A stretch of 43,564 nt of DNA, taken from NCBI RefSeq assembly GCF_023006505.1, contig NZ_JALBGV010000050.1, positions 1 through 43,564 of the forward strand. The letters run 5' to 3'. The number at the start of each line of letters is the position of its first letter. Position 1 is the first letter of the stretch. This stretch comes from Neorhizobium sp. SHOUNA12A (GTDB lineage Bacteria; Pseudomonadota; Alphaproteobacteria; Rhizobiales; Rhizobiaceae). The notes beneath the pieces were generated by a model. That model was not told the origin of the DNA, made no database searches, and worked only from the letters and a program-made list of their open reading frames with translations. Shown here one piece after another: positions 8,093 to 16,941 of this stretch. Both the position numbers and the translations under genes were made by a program.

Positions 8093-8479
8093 ATGCGATG
8101 TCTGCTCGACACACATATGGTCATTGCCGTTCTGCGGAACGACATCCATAAACGTTTTCCTGAAGCGGGTAGTCTGGTTATTTCGCAAGGCTTTTCTGGA
8201 TTCGTCAGCGTCGCCAGCCTTTGGGAAATCGCAATTAAATCCCGATTGGGAAAGCTGGATCCCGGAATGGAGTTGGATGCCATGCCGGGAGCCGTGAATG
8301 ATACGGGCCTCACCATCCTCCCCATCGACATCCCGCATGTTATCACCGCCGCCGAGCCGGAACCTGATACGCGCGATCCCTTCGACCGGCTTCTGTTGGC
8401 GCAATGCCAGGTCGAAGGGCTGCAGCTCGTGACGATCGACCGGGCGCTTGTCGGGCATCGTCTGGCATTCAAATTCTAG
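8093..8479 (+). CDS. PIN-domain toxin, VapC-like
   Basis: A 128-residue PIN-domain protein, the presumed ribonuclease toxin paired with the antitoxin just upstream. The acidic active-site residues are in place: Asp6 in LLDTHM, Glu45 in SLWEIAIKSRLGKL, Asp95/Asp98 in RDPFDRLLLAQ and Asp116 in LVTIDRAL. The ATG at 8093 is used; a GTG at 8090 would overlap the antitoxin stop codon by one base. The combination of a Phd-type antitoxin with a PIN toxin is common. The RNA target is unknown. The active site looks intact, so the module is probably functional. Confidence 0.9.
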   Translation: MRCLLDTHMVIAVLRNDIHKRFPEAGSLVISQGFSGFVSVASLWEIAIKSRLGKLDPGMELDAMPGAVNDTGLTILPIDIPHVITAAEPEPDTRDPFDRLLLAQCQVEGLQLVTIDRALVGHRLAFKF

Positions 8480-8518
8480 GTGAGGCGGCATCCGAGGGCG
8501 CCGCCTGCCGAATGCTCA

Positions 8519-9745
8519 TCAGCTCTTGGTCAGCTTCACGATCGTCGATTCCCCGCCGCCGCGCTGTTCGGTCACCGCATAAACGGCGCCGTCGGGGCCG
8601 ACCTTGACGTCGCGGATGCGGGCGCCGAGCGGTACGCGTTCCTCATAGGCCACCTTGTCGCCGTCCATGTGGACGACGACGATGCCCTGGGCGACGAGGC
8701 CGCCGATCAGGAAGGAGTTCTTCCATTCCGGGATGGCGTCGCCGTCATAATAGGCCATGCCGGACGGAGCGATCACCGGGTCCCAGAAATAGACCGGCTG
8801 TTCCGTCTCCTTCATGGCGGTGATGCCCTTGCCGATCGGCCTGCCGCTATAGTCGATACCGTAGGTGACTTCCGGCCAGCCGTAATTCTTGCCGGCTTCC
8901 GGGCGGTTCAGTTCGTCGCCGCCGCGTGGACCGTGTTCTACTGTCCAGAGACGGCCCTGCCCGTCGAGGGTGGCGGACTGCAGGTTGCGGTGGCCGAGCG
9001 ACCAGATTTCCGGCCGGGCGCCCTGGCGGTCGACGAACGGATTGTCGGGCAGCGCCTTGCCGTTCATGTCGATGCGAAAGATCTTGCCGAGGCCGCTCGC
9101 AATATCCTGGGCCTGCACGCGCGGTTGCGGATCGGAACGTTCGCCGACCGTCACGTAGAGTTCGTTGTTGGGGCCGAAGGCGAGGCGTGAGCCGAAATGC
9201 TTGTTGCCGTCGTAGCTCGGCATCTGGCGGAAGATGACTCTGAGATTTTCCAGCCTGCCGCCGCCGCGATCGTCAGGAACGAGCTTGGCCGAGGCGACCG
9301 ACGTGCCGTTGCCGTCGTCGCGCTGCTCGGAGAAGGAGAAGAAGATCATGCCCGAGGTCGCAAAGTCCGGGGCAAGCGCCACGTCGAGCAGGCCTCCCTG
9401 GCCGCCGGAAAGCACTTTCGGCACACCTTCGATCTTCGGTCCCGCTTCGCCCTCTTCCGAGATGATGTGCATGGCACCCTGTTTGGCGGTTACCAGCATG
9501 CGGCCGTCGGGCAGGAATTCCATCGCCCAGAGATGCGGCAGGCCGTCGGCGACCACTTCCTGGGTGATCTTCGGCATCCGGGCCGGCTGCGGAGCACGCG
9601 TCTGGTTGGCGAAGGCGGGTTTCTGGTCGCGAGCGTTTGGCGCTTTGGTTTCCGCGGGCTGGCCGGCGTTTTGGGCAAAAACGGGGCCGGCGACCAAGGC
9701 AAGCGAGAGGGCCGAACCGGTCAGGAGAAGACTGAGGCGTTTCAT
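8519..9745 (-). CDS. PQQ-dependent sugar dehydrogenase family, exported
   Basis: Soluble-type PQQ glucose dehydrogenase-like beta-propeller of about 408 residues. It begins with a signal peptide (MKRLSLLLTGSALSLALVAGPVFAQ), so the protein acts in the periplasm. Family signatures: GLPHLWAMEFLPDGRMLVT, GGQGGLLDVALAPDF, FGSRLAFGPNNELYVTVGER, WSLGHRNLQSATLDGQGRLWTVEHGPRGGDELN and NYGWPEVTYGIDYSG. The family (YliI/Asd-like) oxidises aldose sugars with PQQ; substrate and cofactor use here are unproven. GGAG precedes two consecutive ATG codons (9748, 9745); spacing favours the second. It appears to be transcribed alone. Confidence 0.92.
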   Translation of the reverse strand: MKRLSLLLTGSALSLALVAGPVFAQNAGQPAETKAPNARDQKPAFANQTRAPQPARMPKITQEVVADGLPHLWAMEFLPDGRMLVTAKQGAMHIISEEGEAGPKIEGVPKVLSGGQGGLLDVALAPDFATSGMIFFSFSEQRDDGNGTSVASAKLVPDDRGGGRLENLRVIFRQMPSYDGNKHFGSRLAFGPNNELYVTVGERSDPQPRVQAQDIASGLGKIFRIDMNGKALPDNPFVDRQGARPEIWSLGHRNLQSATLDGQGRLWTVEHGPRGGDELNRPEAGKNYGWPEVTYGIDYSGRPIGKGITAMKETEQPVYFWDPVIAPSGMAYYDGDAIPEWKNSFLIGGLVAQGIVVVHMDGDKVAYEERVPLGARIRDVKVGPDGAVYAVTEQRGGGESTIVKLTKS

Positions 9746-9899
9746 CATGGACTCCCTTTCAATGGGCGGATTACCGCCGAGGCCTGCAATGACACCCCGC
9801 ACGCGGCGAAGGGGTATCGGGCAATGGCCTTCATCTAGGGCGTTCATCGGCAAGCGCCGAACACAGTTCGTTCAAGATTATTTTATTGACGTGCCGCGA

Positions 9900-9927
9900 A
9901 CAAAAGCCCGCCGGTGAAAGCGGGCTC
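9900..9927 (-). terminator. Intrinsic terminator after the DUF3597 gene
   Basis: Stem AGCCCGC/GCGGGCT with an eight-base loop, followed on the minus strand by TTTTGTT. It lies about 25 bases past the DUF3597 stop codon. Confidence 0.75.
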
Positions 9928-9951
9928 GATGCGTTCGGGGGAGGTCGAGGA

Positions 9952-10386
9952 TCAGTCGGCGAGTTCAGCCGGGACCTTGCCACCGTTTTCGGCGAGTTTT
10001 TTCATCAGCGCCTTGTGGAGCCAGACGTTCATTGTCGCGGAGTCGTTGGTATCGCCGGTATAGTGCAGCTCGGCGGCCAGTTCCTTGCGGGCGCTGAGGC
10101 TGGAGTCCAGATCGAGGGCCTTCATCAGGTCGACGATCGACTTGCGCCAATCGAGCTTCTGACCACTCTTCTTGACGGCGGCGTCGAGTATGGGCGTGAT
10201 GTCGACCGGAGCCGACGAGGAGGGGGCTGCGGGCGCTGCCGATGGGATCGGCGTCGGATTGGCCATCGGTGCAGCGGATGCGGAAACCGGAGCGGCGGGT
10301 TTCAGAGGTTCGGCGGGCGTGGCGGACTGCGCCGCTTCGGCATGACCGCCCCAAATCGCGTTCTTGATCTTGTCGAATATACCCAT
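9952..10386 (-). CDS. DUF3597 family protein
   Basis: A 144-residue cytosolic protein. The start MGIFDKIKNAIWG is a conserved amphipathic segment; residues 20-65 are a low-complexity Ala/Pro-rich linker; residues about 65-140 are the DUF3597 domain (VDITPILDAAVKKSGQKLDWRKSIVDLMKALDLDSSLSARKELAAEL, then MNVWLHKALMKKLAENGG). The pattern is reminiscent of LysM-less YgaU-like and other small proteins, but no function is known to me. It has a strong ribosome binding site (GGGAG) and its own terminator, so it is likely a single-gene unit. Confidence 0.88.
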   Translation of the reverse strand: MGIFDKIKNAIWGGHAEAAQSATPAEPLKPAAPVSASAAPMANPTPIPSAAPAAPSSSAPVDITPILDAAVKKSGQKLDWRKSIVDLMKALDLDSSLSARKELAAELHYTGDTNDSATMNVWLHKALMKKLAENGGKVPAELAD

Positions 10387-10491
10387 TTTAAAAGTCTCCC
10401 TGAGTTTATTTGTCAGGAGAACGTCGGGCGGTGACGCGAATTCTCAAGAGCCGGCCGCAGTTAAATCGATACCTGCGGCCGGAGGAGTGGA

Positions 10492-11610
10492 TCAGGCCGT
10501 GCCCCAGATGGCTTCGGCGGTCTGAACGACGAGTTCCAGCTTGCGCTTCTGGTCGTCCTCGGTGATCGAATTGCCTTCTTCGGTCGAGGCGAAACCGCAT
10601 TGCGGCGCAATGCCGAGCTGGTCGATGTCGACGAACTTGGAGGCTTCGTCGAAGTGGCGGCGCAGCGAGTCGAGCGTTTCCAGTTCGCCGGTCTTGGTGG
10701 TGATGAAGCCCGGATAGACGCGCTGCTTGGAGCCCTTCTGGAGCAGGCTCAGCGGCTGCAGGCCGCCGGCGCGCTCGGTGTCGTATTCCATGAAGAACAT
10801 GTCGACGCCGGTCTTGTTGAAGATCGCGTCGGCCGCCGCATCATAGCCGCCTTCGGCAGCCCAGGTGGAGCGGAAGTTGCCACGGCACATATGCATGCCG
10901 ATCAGCATGTCCTTCGGGCGATCCTTGATCGCTTCATGCATGGTCAATGCGTATTTCTCGATCAGCCAGTCCGGATCGTAGCCTTCCTCACGCTTCATGG
11001 CGCGCTGCTTCTCGTCGCCGAGATAGGCGAAGTAGATGTCGTCCATCTGCAGATAACGGCAGCCGGCGTCGTAGAACTTCTGCACGGCCTTGGCATAGGT
11101 GCGGGCGAGAGCTGCGAACAGCGCTTCCTGATCCTGGTATTCCGGATAGGTGACGTCAGCACGAGCGGTGCGGTAATGGGCGACGCTCGGGCCGGGGATG
11201 GAGATTTTCGGCGTCACCTTGGTGTTGGCGGCGAGGAACTTGAAGTGTTCCAGATGCGGGTGATCGTCCGGGAAGTCGAGCTTGCCGTTGATGGTCGGGA
11301 AGGTCGGCGGCAGTTTGACGCCGTGGAAGGTGACGCCTTTGTGGGCTTCGCGGGTGACGAATTCCATGCCGTCGAGCAGGCCGAGGAAGTCGTAGTGCCA
11401 GAAGTGGCGACGGGCTTCGCCGTCGGTCACGACCTTCAGGCCGACGCTTTCCTGCAGCTTGACGAGTTCCCGGATGCCTTCGTCTTCGACGGCCTTCAAC
11501 TCGTCCGCGGAAATGCTCTTGTCTTCATAGAACTTCTTGCGGGCGTCCTTGACGGACGCGGGACGCAGCAGCGAACCGACGTGGTCGGCTCTGTAGGGAG
11601 GTGTAGACAT
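10492..11610 (-). CDS. Cobalamin-independent methionine synthase II-like methyltransferase
   Basis: A 372-residue protein matching only the C-terminal catalytic half of MetE, the YxjG/YxjH-like group. The zinc ligands appear intact: His240 and Cys242 in GMHMCRGN, Glu275 in MEYDTERAG and Cys338 in APQCGFAS; the N-terminal motif RADHVGSLLRP is typical. It probably transfers a methyl group to homocysteine or a related thiol, but because the N-terminal folate-associated half of MetE is absent, the methyl donor is uncertain. GGAG lies eight bases before the ATG. The 170 bases upstream show a GC hairpin (GCCGGC/GCCGG), but no SAM-riboswitch pattern I recognise. Confidence 0.88.
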   Translation of the reverse strand: MSTPPYRADHVGSLLRPASVKDARKKFYEDKSISADELKAVEDEGIRELVKLQESVGLKVVTDGEARRHFWHYDFLGLLDGMEFVTREAHKGVTFHGVKLPPTFPTINGKLDFPDDHPHLEHFKFLAANTKVTPKISIPGPSVAHYRTARADVTYPEYQDQEALFAALARTYAKAVQKFYDAGCRYLQMDDIYFAYLGDEKQRAMKREEGYDPDWLIEKYALTMHEAIKDRPKDMLIGMHMCRGNFRSTWAAEGGYDAAADAIFNKTGVDMFFMEYDTERAGGLQPLSLLQKGSKQRVYPGFITTKTGELETLDSLRRHFDEASKFVDIDQLGIAPQCGFASTEEGNSITEDDQKRKLELVVQTAEAIWGTA

Positions 11611-11779
11611 TTGAAATCTCCTTCATGCGCAACATGGTGATCGCGCCCATTGCTGGACAACCGGCTGTGAAGCCGGCCTTCGCCGCGGCGGACACGACCA
11701 TATTTCAGACATTGATTCAACCTCTTCACGACCCGATTCCGTTCCCGCGCGCAAGCCTTTGACGCGGAATCTTTTTCGC

Positions 11780-12886
11780 TTAGAGGCCCAGTGCCGTCAG
11801 CATCACGAATGTCGCAAAGAGAACGAAGTGGGTCATGCCCTCGATGGCGTTCGTCTGCCCGTCGTTGAGGTTGATCGCGGCGGCGATCAGGGTGACGGTG
11901 ACCATGACGGTCTGGACCGGCGTCATCGCCATGACGAACGGCTGGCCACTGTAGAGCGCGATGCCCTCCATGACAGGCACGGTGAGGATGACGGTCGACA
12001 GCGACGCGCCCATGGCGATGTTGACGACGGACTGCATGCGGTTGCGCAGTGCCGCGCGCAGGGCGGTCAGGATTTCGGGCGCTGCGGAAATCGCCGCAAC
12101 CACGACAGCCATCAATGTCAGCGGTGCCCCGCTGCCCTCCAACCCGGCATTCATGAGCGTAGACATGAATTCGGCAAGGAAGCCGATGATCAGGACGCCG
12201 ACAAGAATGACGCCGATGGAGATCGCCGCGGATTCATGCTCGGCTTCCGCCTGCGGCGCCTGTGTGCCGGTTGGCGGCTTCGCAGCGCGCGGATAGGTGT
12301 AGCTGAAGAAATAGCTGTGCGGCCCGACCTGCATCTTCAGGAATACCGCATAGAGCGCGATCATCGCGCAGATCGTGAAGGCGGAATAATAGTGCCAGCG
12401 GTCGCCGGGGATGAATTCCGGGACGATCATGGAAATGCCCATGGCGGTCAGGATCATCACGCTGTAGGTGCGGCTGGAATCGTCGTTATAGGGCTGCTCG
12501 CCATGGCGCAGGCCGCCGAGCAGGGCGGCGAGGCCGAGGATGCCGTTGATGTCGAGCATGACGGCCGCATAGATCGTGTCGCGCACCAGGGTAGGGGAAC
12601 TGGTGTTTCCCATCATGATGGCGAGGATCAGCACCTCGACCGCTACCGCCGACAGCGTCAGGATCATCGTGCCATAGGGATCGCCGACCTTGTGGGCGAG
12701 TATTTCGGCATGGTGGGCGACACGGGTGGAGGCGAGGATGATGATGCCGATCAGGACGGCCGCGGCGATCAGCGACGCCGTTTTGCCGGCCTCGAGCACG
12801 GAATGCTCAATGGAATAAGCGACGAAACCAGCCGCCAGCGCGACGATGAGAAACCTTTCCTGCTTCAGCAGGGACAACAAACCCAC
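11780..12886 (-). CDS. chaA: Calcium/proton antiporter, ChaA-like
   Basis: Integral membrane protein of 368 residues with about 11 hydrophobic segments, of the CaCA cation/proton exchanger superfamily. The two inverted repeats typical of the family are visible: GDPYGTMILTLSAVAVEVLILAIMM near 68-92, and APEILTALRAALRNRMQSVVNIAMGASLSTVILT near 264-297, each holding a key acidic residue. A hydrophilic central loop (about 195-220) separates the halves. The start is GTG at 12886 with AGGAG at six bases. It would expel Ca2+ (or Na+/K+) in exchange for protons; ion preference cannot be read here. Apparently monocistronic. Confidence 0.88.
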   Translation of the reverse strand: MGLLSLLKQERFLIVALAAGFVAYSIEHSVLEAGKTASLIAAAVLIGIIILASTRVAHHAEILAHKVGDPYGTMILTLSAVAVEVLILAIMMGNTSSPTLVRDTIYAAVMLDINGILGLAALLGGLRHGEQPYNDDSSRTYSVMILTAMGISMIVPEFIPGDRWHYYSAFTICAMIALYAVFLKMQVGPHSYFFSYTYPRAAKPPTGTQAPQAEAEHESAAISIGVILVGVLIIGFLAEFMSTLMNAGLEGSGAPLTLMAVVVAAISAAPEILTALRAALRNRMQSVVNIAMGASLSTVILTVPVMEGIALYSGQPFVMAMTPVQTVMVTVTLIAAAINLNDGQTNAIEGMTHFVLFATFVMLTALGL

Positions 12887-13118
12887 ATTCCGCTCCTGAC
12901 CTTGGCCGATGACAATCTAATGCGGCAACCTGCGGCATCAAGCACGGTTCCGCTTTCGCCTCGAAGATTTGCGGTCGGCGGTCTTTGATGCCATAATTTA
13001 TGACGTGATTTGCGATGTGGCTTGGAACTTCGTGGCACCTTTTCAATTTTTCACGCCGATGCCGCGACAGGACAAGGATCCGAATGGATCAAGGCAGCCA
13101 TGAAAGACAGGAGGGAGT

Positions 13119-13382
13119 ATGACCAAGGTTACCTATAAAGTCGTGCCGCATGATGGCGGCTGGGCCTATCGGCAAGGCGACGTCTATTCGGAAACCTTTC
13201 CTAGCCATTCAGACGCTTTGCAGGCGGCCCGCATCGTAGCGGCCGAACAGCAGGTCGGCGGAGAGCCGGAAGAAATCAGCTGGCAGGACGAAAAGGGCAT
13301 CTGGCACACCGAATACAGCGAGGGTGGCGACCGGCCCGAGGCCGAGGTCATGGATGGCGACGAGGCGCCGACCACCCACTGA
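13119..13382 (+). CDS. DUF2188 small protein
   Basis: An 87-residue soluble protein with a DUF2188 domain: YKVVPHDGGWAYRQGDVYSETFPSHSDALQAA followed by a helix and an acidic tail. The domain is small and common in proteobacteria, of unknown function. AGGAGG sits just upstream of the ATG, a very strong ribosome binding site. It ends five bases before the stop of the convergent LysR gene. It is preceded by 232 bases without another gene. Confidence 0.85.
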   Translation: MTKVTYKVVPHDGGWAYRQGDVYSETFPSHSDALQAARIVAAEQQVGGEPEEISWQDEKGIWHTEYSEGGDRPEAEVMDGDEAPTTH

Positions 13383-13387
13383 AAACG

Positions 13388-14296
13388 TCAGCCGCGGACA
13401 TAGTCTAGCAAGCCTTTGGTCAGCGCGTCGAAGGTGACGCGCCAGCGGGGCGACGATTTCAGGTTTTCGTGCATGGCGACCCAGGTATCGAGCGGCAGTT
13501 CGAAGACGCCGGGCAACACCCGGATCAGATCCGGGTCACGCCGGGCGATGCCGACCTGACAGATGCCGATGCCGACACCGCCGCGGATCGCCGCCAGTTG
13601 CGCGAGATTGTTGTCCGCCCGGTAGCTCCAGCGGATATTTTCTATATCGGGAAAGGCCGGGGAGGTCATGCGGATACGGTCCGCAGCGGCGCGAACGAAG
13701 GCGGTGGGGCGATCGAAGCCGACCAGCCGGTGGGTGGCCAGGTCTTCAGGGCTTTGCGGAACGCCATGTCGGTCCAGATAACGGCGATGAGCAAAAAGCC
13801 CGAGAGGGATTTCGCCGATATGGCGGGTGACGAGCGCGTCCTGGGCCGGGCTGGTCATACGCACGGCAATATCCGACTCGCGCCTTAAAAGGTCTTCCAG
13901 CTCGTCCGACAATGACAGCTCCAGCTCCAGCCCGGGATATTCGTCCTGGAGAGCCGCCAGGATTGGCGGGAGAACCTCAACGCCGATCACTTCGCTGGCG
14001 CTGATCCTCACCGTTCCCCTGACGGTTCCGATCTCGCCCGAGGCCAGCCGCTGCATGGCAGCGGCCGTGATGGCGAGGTTTTCCGCATAGGGTTTCATCG
14101 CCAGCGCCGGTTCGGTCGGCAGCAGGCCCTGCTGCGAGCGAGTGAAGAGCTGGAAGCCCACGGCCTCTTCCAATGCATCGATATGGCGGCCGACGGTCGG
14201 CTGGGTCAGACCGAGTTCGCGCGCGGCGGCAGACAGCGAGCCGAGCCGCAGGACGGCGAGGAAGGTGCGGTAAAAGTCCCAGCTGATGTCATTCAT
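13388..14296 (-). CDS. LysR-type transcriptional regulator
   Basis: LTTR of 302 residues starting at ATG 14296 (MNDISWDFYRTFLAVLRLG), with the N-terminal winged HTH SLSAAARELGLTQPTVGRHIDALEEAVG at about 20-47 and a substrate-binding domain from about 90. It is divergent from an epimerase-type gene with 99 bases between, the usual layout for an LTTR and its target, so it probably controls that gene. The effector is unknown. An upstream in-frame ATG at 14374 would run into the neighbour's promoter region and is less likely. Confidence 0.92.
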   Translation of the reverse strand: MNDISWDFYRTFLAVLRLGSLSAAARELGLTQPTVGRHIDALEEAVGFQLFTRSQQGLLPTEPALAMKPYAENLAITAAAMQRLASGEIGTVRGTVRISASEVIGVEVLPPILAALQDEYPGLELELSLSDELEDLLRRESDIAVRMTSPAQDALVTRHIGEIPLGLFAHRRYLDRHGVPQSPEDLATHRLVGFDRPTAFVRAAADRIRMTSPAFPDIENIRWSYRADNNLAQLAAIRGGVGIGICQVGIARRDPDLIRVLPGVFELPLDTWVAMHENLKSSPRWRVTFDALTKGLLDYVRG

Positions 14297-14344
14297 TTTT
14301 GTATGGATGCCAAAGAAATTCTGCCAATTCCGTATAGGGGCGAA

Positions 14345-14363
14345 TGGCGCGATAGTCCAGCCA
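14345..14363. promoter_or_regulatory. Candidate LysR operator between the divergent genes
   Basis: The dyad TGGC-N11-GCCA contains the T-N11-A core spacing expected of LysR-type binding sites. It lies 32 bases before the epimerase ATG and 48 bases from the LysR start. The arms are only four bases, so this is tentative. Confidence 0.35.
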
Positions 14364-14395
14364 ACGAAACGCATGCAGCTGGAAGGATTGCCGCC

Positions 14396-15415
14396 ATGTC
14401 GGAACTATCGAACTCAAACCCCGTAAAGCCTATCGCACTGGTTCTCGGTGCCACCGGCGGGATCGGCGGCCATATGGCGCGCGGCCTTGCCGCGCGTGGC
14501 TGGACCGTCCGCGCCCTTAACCGCAAGGCCGGGGGAGCGGCGAAGCGCGAACCTCGCTTTCACTGGCTCCAGGGCGACGCGATGAATGCCGCCGATGTCC
14601 GCCGCGCCGCCCAGGATGCCAAGCTGATCGTCCACGCGGTCAATCCGCCCGGCTACAAGGATTGGGAAAAGCTGGTCCTGCCGATGCTAGACAACACGAT
14701 CGCAGCGGCCCGCGCCGTCGGCGCCCGCATCCTGCTGCCCGGCACGGTCTATAATTACGGGCAGGATGCCTTTCCTGAGATCACCGAGGAGAGCCCGCAG
14801 AACCCGGTAACGCGCAAGGGCGCGATCCGGGTCGAGCTGGAACGCCGGCTGGAGGTTGCGTCGAGCGAGGGTGTGCCGGTGCTGATCGTGCGGGCTGGTG
14901 ATTATTTCGGCCCCGGTGCAGCAAACAGCTGGTTCGCCCAAGGCCTGGTGAAACCCGGCAAGCCGGTGACCTCGGTCAGCCGGCCGAATGCCCAGGGCAT
15001 CGGGCATCAATGGGCCTATTTGCCGGATGTCGCCGAAACCATGCTGCGGCTGATCGACCGGGAGGGTGAACTACCGCGTTTCGCGCGTTTCCAGATGCGC
15101 GGCTTCTGGGACCGGGATGGGCGCGAGATGATCGCGGCGATCGGCCGGGTCGTCGGGCATCCGATTAAGGTGAGGGCGTTCCCGTGGTGGTTGTTGAAGC
15201 TCGGCTCGCCCTTCGTCCCGATCTTCCGCGAACTCGGCGAGATGCGTTACCTCTGGAAGGTGCCGGTGCGGATGAGCAATGACAAACTGCGGGCCTTGCT
15301 CGGTGAAGAGCCCTCGACGGCCATCGATGAGGCAGTTCGGACGACGCTTGTCGATCTCGGCTGTATCGAGCCCAAGCCGACCAAGGCTGCAAGGCCGGTG
15401 GTGCTTTTAGCCTGA
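14396..15415 (+). CDS. NAD(P)-dependent epimerase/dehydratase family (SDR)
   Basis: Extended short-chain dehydrogenase of 339 residues. The Rossmann motif is LVLGATGGIGGHMARGLAARG (about 15-35), the strand ending in Asp/Asn positions follows (HAVNPP), and the active-site region has YNYGQDAFPEITEESP with the Tyr-x3-like segment less canonical than in true epimerases. It could be an NADPH reductase or a nucleotide-sugar enzyme; nothing around it fixes the substrate. GGAAGGA precedes ATG 14396. The gene is divergent from a LysR regulator that probably controls it. Confidence 0.83.
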   Translation: MSELSNSNPVKPIALVLGATGGIGGHMARGLAARGWTVRALNRKAGGAAKREPRFHWLQGDAMNAADVRRAAQDAKLIVHAVNPPGYKDWEKLVLPMLDNTIAAARAVGARILLPGTVYNYGQDAFPEITEESPQNPVTRKGAIRVELERRLEVASSEGVPVLIVRAGDYFGPGAANSWFAQGLVKPGKPVTSVSRPNAQGIGHQWAYLPDVAETMLRLIDREGELPRFARFQMRGFWDRDGREMIAAIGRVVGHPIKVRAFPWWLLKLGSPFVPIFRELGEMRYLWKVPVRMSNDKLRALLGEEPSTAIDEAVRTTLVDLGCIEPKPTKAARPVVLLA

Positions 15416-15427
15416 GCGGTATTCTCA

Positions 15428-15460
15428 AAAGGAAAGGGCCGCTTTTAGGCGGCCCCGTCT
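15428..15460. terminator. Bidirectional terminator between the epimerase and nemA genes
   Basis: Stem GGGCCGC/GCGGCCC with a six-base loop. Pyrimidine-rich runs follow on both sides (CCTTTCCTTTT-type on the minus strand; GTCTCTGTTT on the plus), and it lies between two convergent stop codons. Confidence 0.7.
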
Positions 15461-15469
15461 CTGTTTCAA

Positions 15470-16591
15470 TCACGCAACGGCTTCGAGTACCGGATAGTCG
15501 GTATAGCCCTTGGCGCCGCCACCGTAGAAGGTGGACTTGTCGGCCTCGTTGAGCGGCGCATTGTCCTTGAAGCGCTGCACGAGGTCCGGGTTGGCGAGGA
15601 AGAGCTTGCCGAAGGCGACAGCGTCCGCATAACCGCTTTCGACGGCCTTGGAGGCGCTTTCGCGGTCATATCCGTTGTTGACGAGCCAGCCGCCCTTGCC
15701 GCCTGCCTTGCGGTAGACATCCTTGAGTTCCTGGTAATCGAAGGGCTTGTCGCCCTGGAAGAAGGCGCGGTCGCCGCCGGTCGCCCCTTCGATCACGTGA
15801 ATGAAGGAGAGGCCGCGAGGACCGAGCTGCTTGACGACATAGTTGAAGACGGCTTGCGGATCGGGGTCGCTGACGCCATTGGCCGGTGTCACCGGCGACA
15901 GGCGGATGCCGACGCGACCGGCGCCGATTTCCTTGGTGACCGCGTCGACGACTTCGAGCAGGAAGCGGGCGCGGTTCTCGATCGAGCCGCCGTATTCGTC
16001 CGTGCGCTGGTTGGCGCCCGACCTCAGGAACTGGTCGATCAGGTAGCCGTTGGCGCCGTGGATTTCGATGCCGTCGAAGCCGGCGTCGATCGCGGCGCGG
16101 GCGCCCTTGGCGAAATCAGCGACGATGCCGGCGATTTCCGCATGTTCCAGCGCGCGGGGAGCGGAGGTATCGACAAAGGTACCGTTGCCATCCGGATTAA
16201 TGATGTAGGTCTTGCCGCCGGCGGGAATGGCCGAGGGCGCAACGGGAGCGCCGCCGTTCGGCTGCAGGGAGGTGTGCGAGACACGACCGACATGCCAGAT
16301 CTGGGTGACGATCTTGCCGCCTCTGCGGTGGACGGCATCGGTCACCTTCTTCCAGCCTTCGATCGCCTGCGGCAGATAAAGGCCCGGCACGTCCGCATAA
16401 CCCTGGCCCTGCTGGCTGACCGGAGTGCCTTCGGTGACGATCAGACCCGCGCTGGCGCGTTGTTCGTAATAGGTGACGTTGAGGTTGTTGGGGATCGCTT
16501 TCGGCGAACGGTTGCGCGTCAGGGGAGCCATGACGACGCGATTGGCGAGTTCGATATCGCCGAACCTGGTCGGATCAAAAATGCTTGTCAT
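15470..16591 (-). CDS. nemA: Old-yellow-enzyme alkene reductase (NemA-like)
   Basis: FMN-dependent ene-reductase of 373 residues, reducing electrophilic alkenes such as N-ethylmaleimide and enones at NADPH cost. TIM-barrel landmarks: APLTRNRSP (21-30), the substrate-binding pair His178/Asn181 with Tyr183 in IEIHGANGYLIDQFL, DEYGGSIENRARFLLE, IRLSP and VAFGKLFLANPDL. It is complete. The ArsR-family gene lies 39 bases upstream on the same strand, and the pair is very likely an operon: the regulator would sense the electrophiles that the reductase removes. The symbol marks the family. Confidence 0.94.
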   Translation of the reverse strand: MTSIFDPTRFGDIELANRVVMAPLTRNRSPKAIPNNLNVTYYEQRASAGLIVTEGTPVSQQGQGYADVPGLYLPQAIEGWKKVTDAVHRRGGKIVTQIWHVGRVSHTSLQPNGGAPVAPSAIPAGGKTYIINPDGNGTFVDTSAPRALEHAEIAGIVADFAKGARAAIDAGFDGIEIHGANGYLIDQFLRSGANQRTDEYGGSIENRARFLLEVVDAVTKEIGAGRVGIRLSPVTPANGVSDPDPQAVFNYVVKQLGPRGLSFIHVIEGATGGDRAFFQGDKPFDYQELKDVYRKAGGKGGWLVNNGYDRESASKAVESGYADAVAFGKLFLANPDLVQRFKDNAPLNEADKSTFYGGGAKGYTDYPVLEAVA

Positions 16592-16630
16592 CGGAAATTC
16601 CTTATGCGGTTGGGAGGAGGGGCGGAGGGA

Positions 16631-16927
16631 TCAGAGGGTCGATCTGAGATCGTCGAGGAAGGCCGCGATGGTTTTTTCGTCGCGGTGGTAGAATGCCCAT
16701 TGGCCGACCCGGTCGATTTTGACCAGGCGAGCTTTCTCGAGCGTCGAAAGATGCGCCGAGACCGTAGATTGGGAGAGGCCGCAGCGTTTTTCGAACTGGC
16801 TGGCGCAGATGCCCATTTCGAGCGGATGCGCCTGATCGCAAAAATGACGTTCCGGCTCCTTCATCCATTCCAGGAATTCGACCCGGGTCGGATGCGCCAG
16901 CGCTTTCAGAATTTCCGTCTTGTCCAT
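16631..16927 (-). CDS. ArsR-family regulator with three cysteines, upstream of nemA
   Basis: Winged-helix repressor of 98 residues (ATG 16927). Helices: ILKALAHPTRVEFLEWM, recognition helix region CGLSQSTVSAHLSTLEKARLV, then a wing VKIDRVGQWAFYHR. Three cysteines, Cys30, Cys41 and Cys49, lie in and before the HTH (HFCDQ, GICASQ, KRCGLS); classical metal-site motifs such as CVC of ArsR are absent. With an OYE reductase directly downstream, thiol-based sensing of electrophiles is a reasonable inference, though not shown. The longer in-frame extension to 17068 crosses an A-rich sRNA terminator region and is not used. Confidence 0.88.
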   Translation of the reverse strand: MDKTEILKALAHPTRVEFLEWMKEPERHFCDQAHPLEMGICASQFEKRCGLSQSTVSAHLSTLEKARLVKIDRVGQWAFYHRDEKTIAAFLDDLRSTL

Positions 16928-16941
16928 CGTCAGGATCCAAC

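Noticed and set aside
11611..11779. SAM riboswitch before the MetE-like gene
   Set aside because: Looked for because of the function; only a short GC hairpin and no conserved SAM-II core were found.
13119..13382. DUF2188 as toxin-antitoxin partner of the LysR neighbour
   Set aside because: The genes converge rather than share a transcript, and the protein lacks any antitoxin-like feature.
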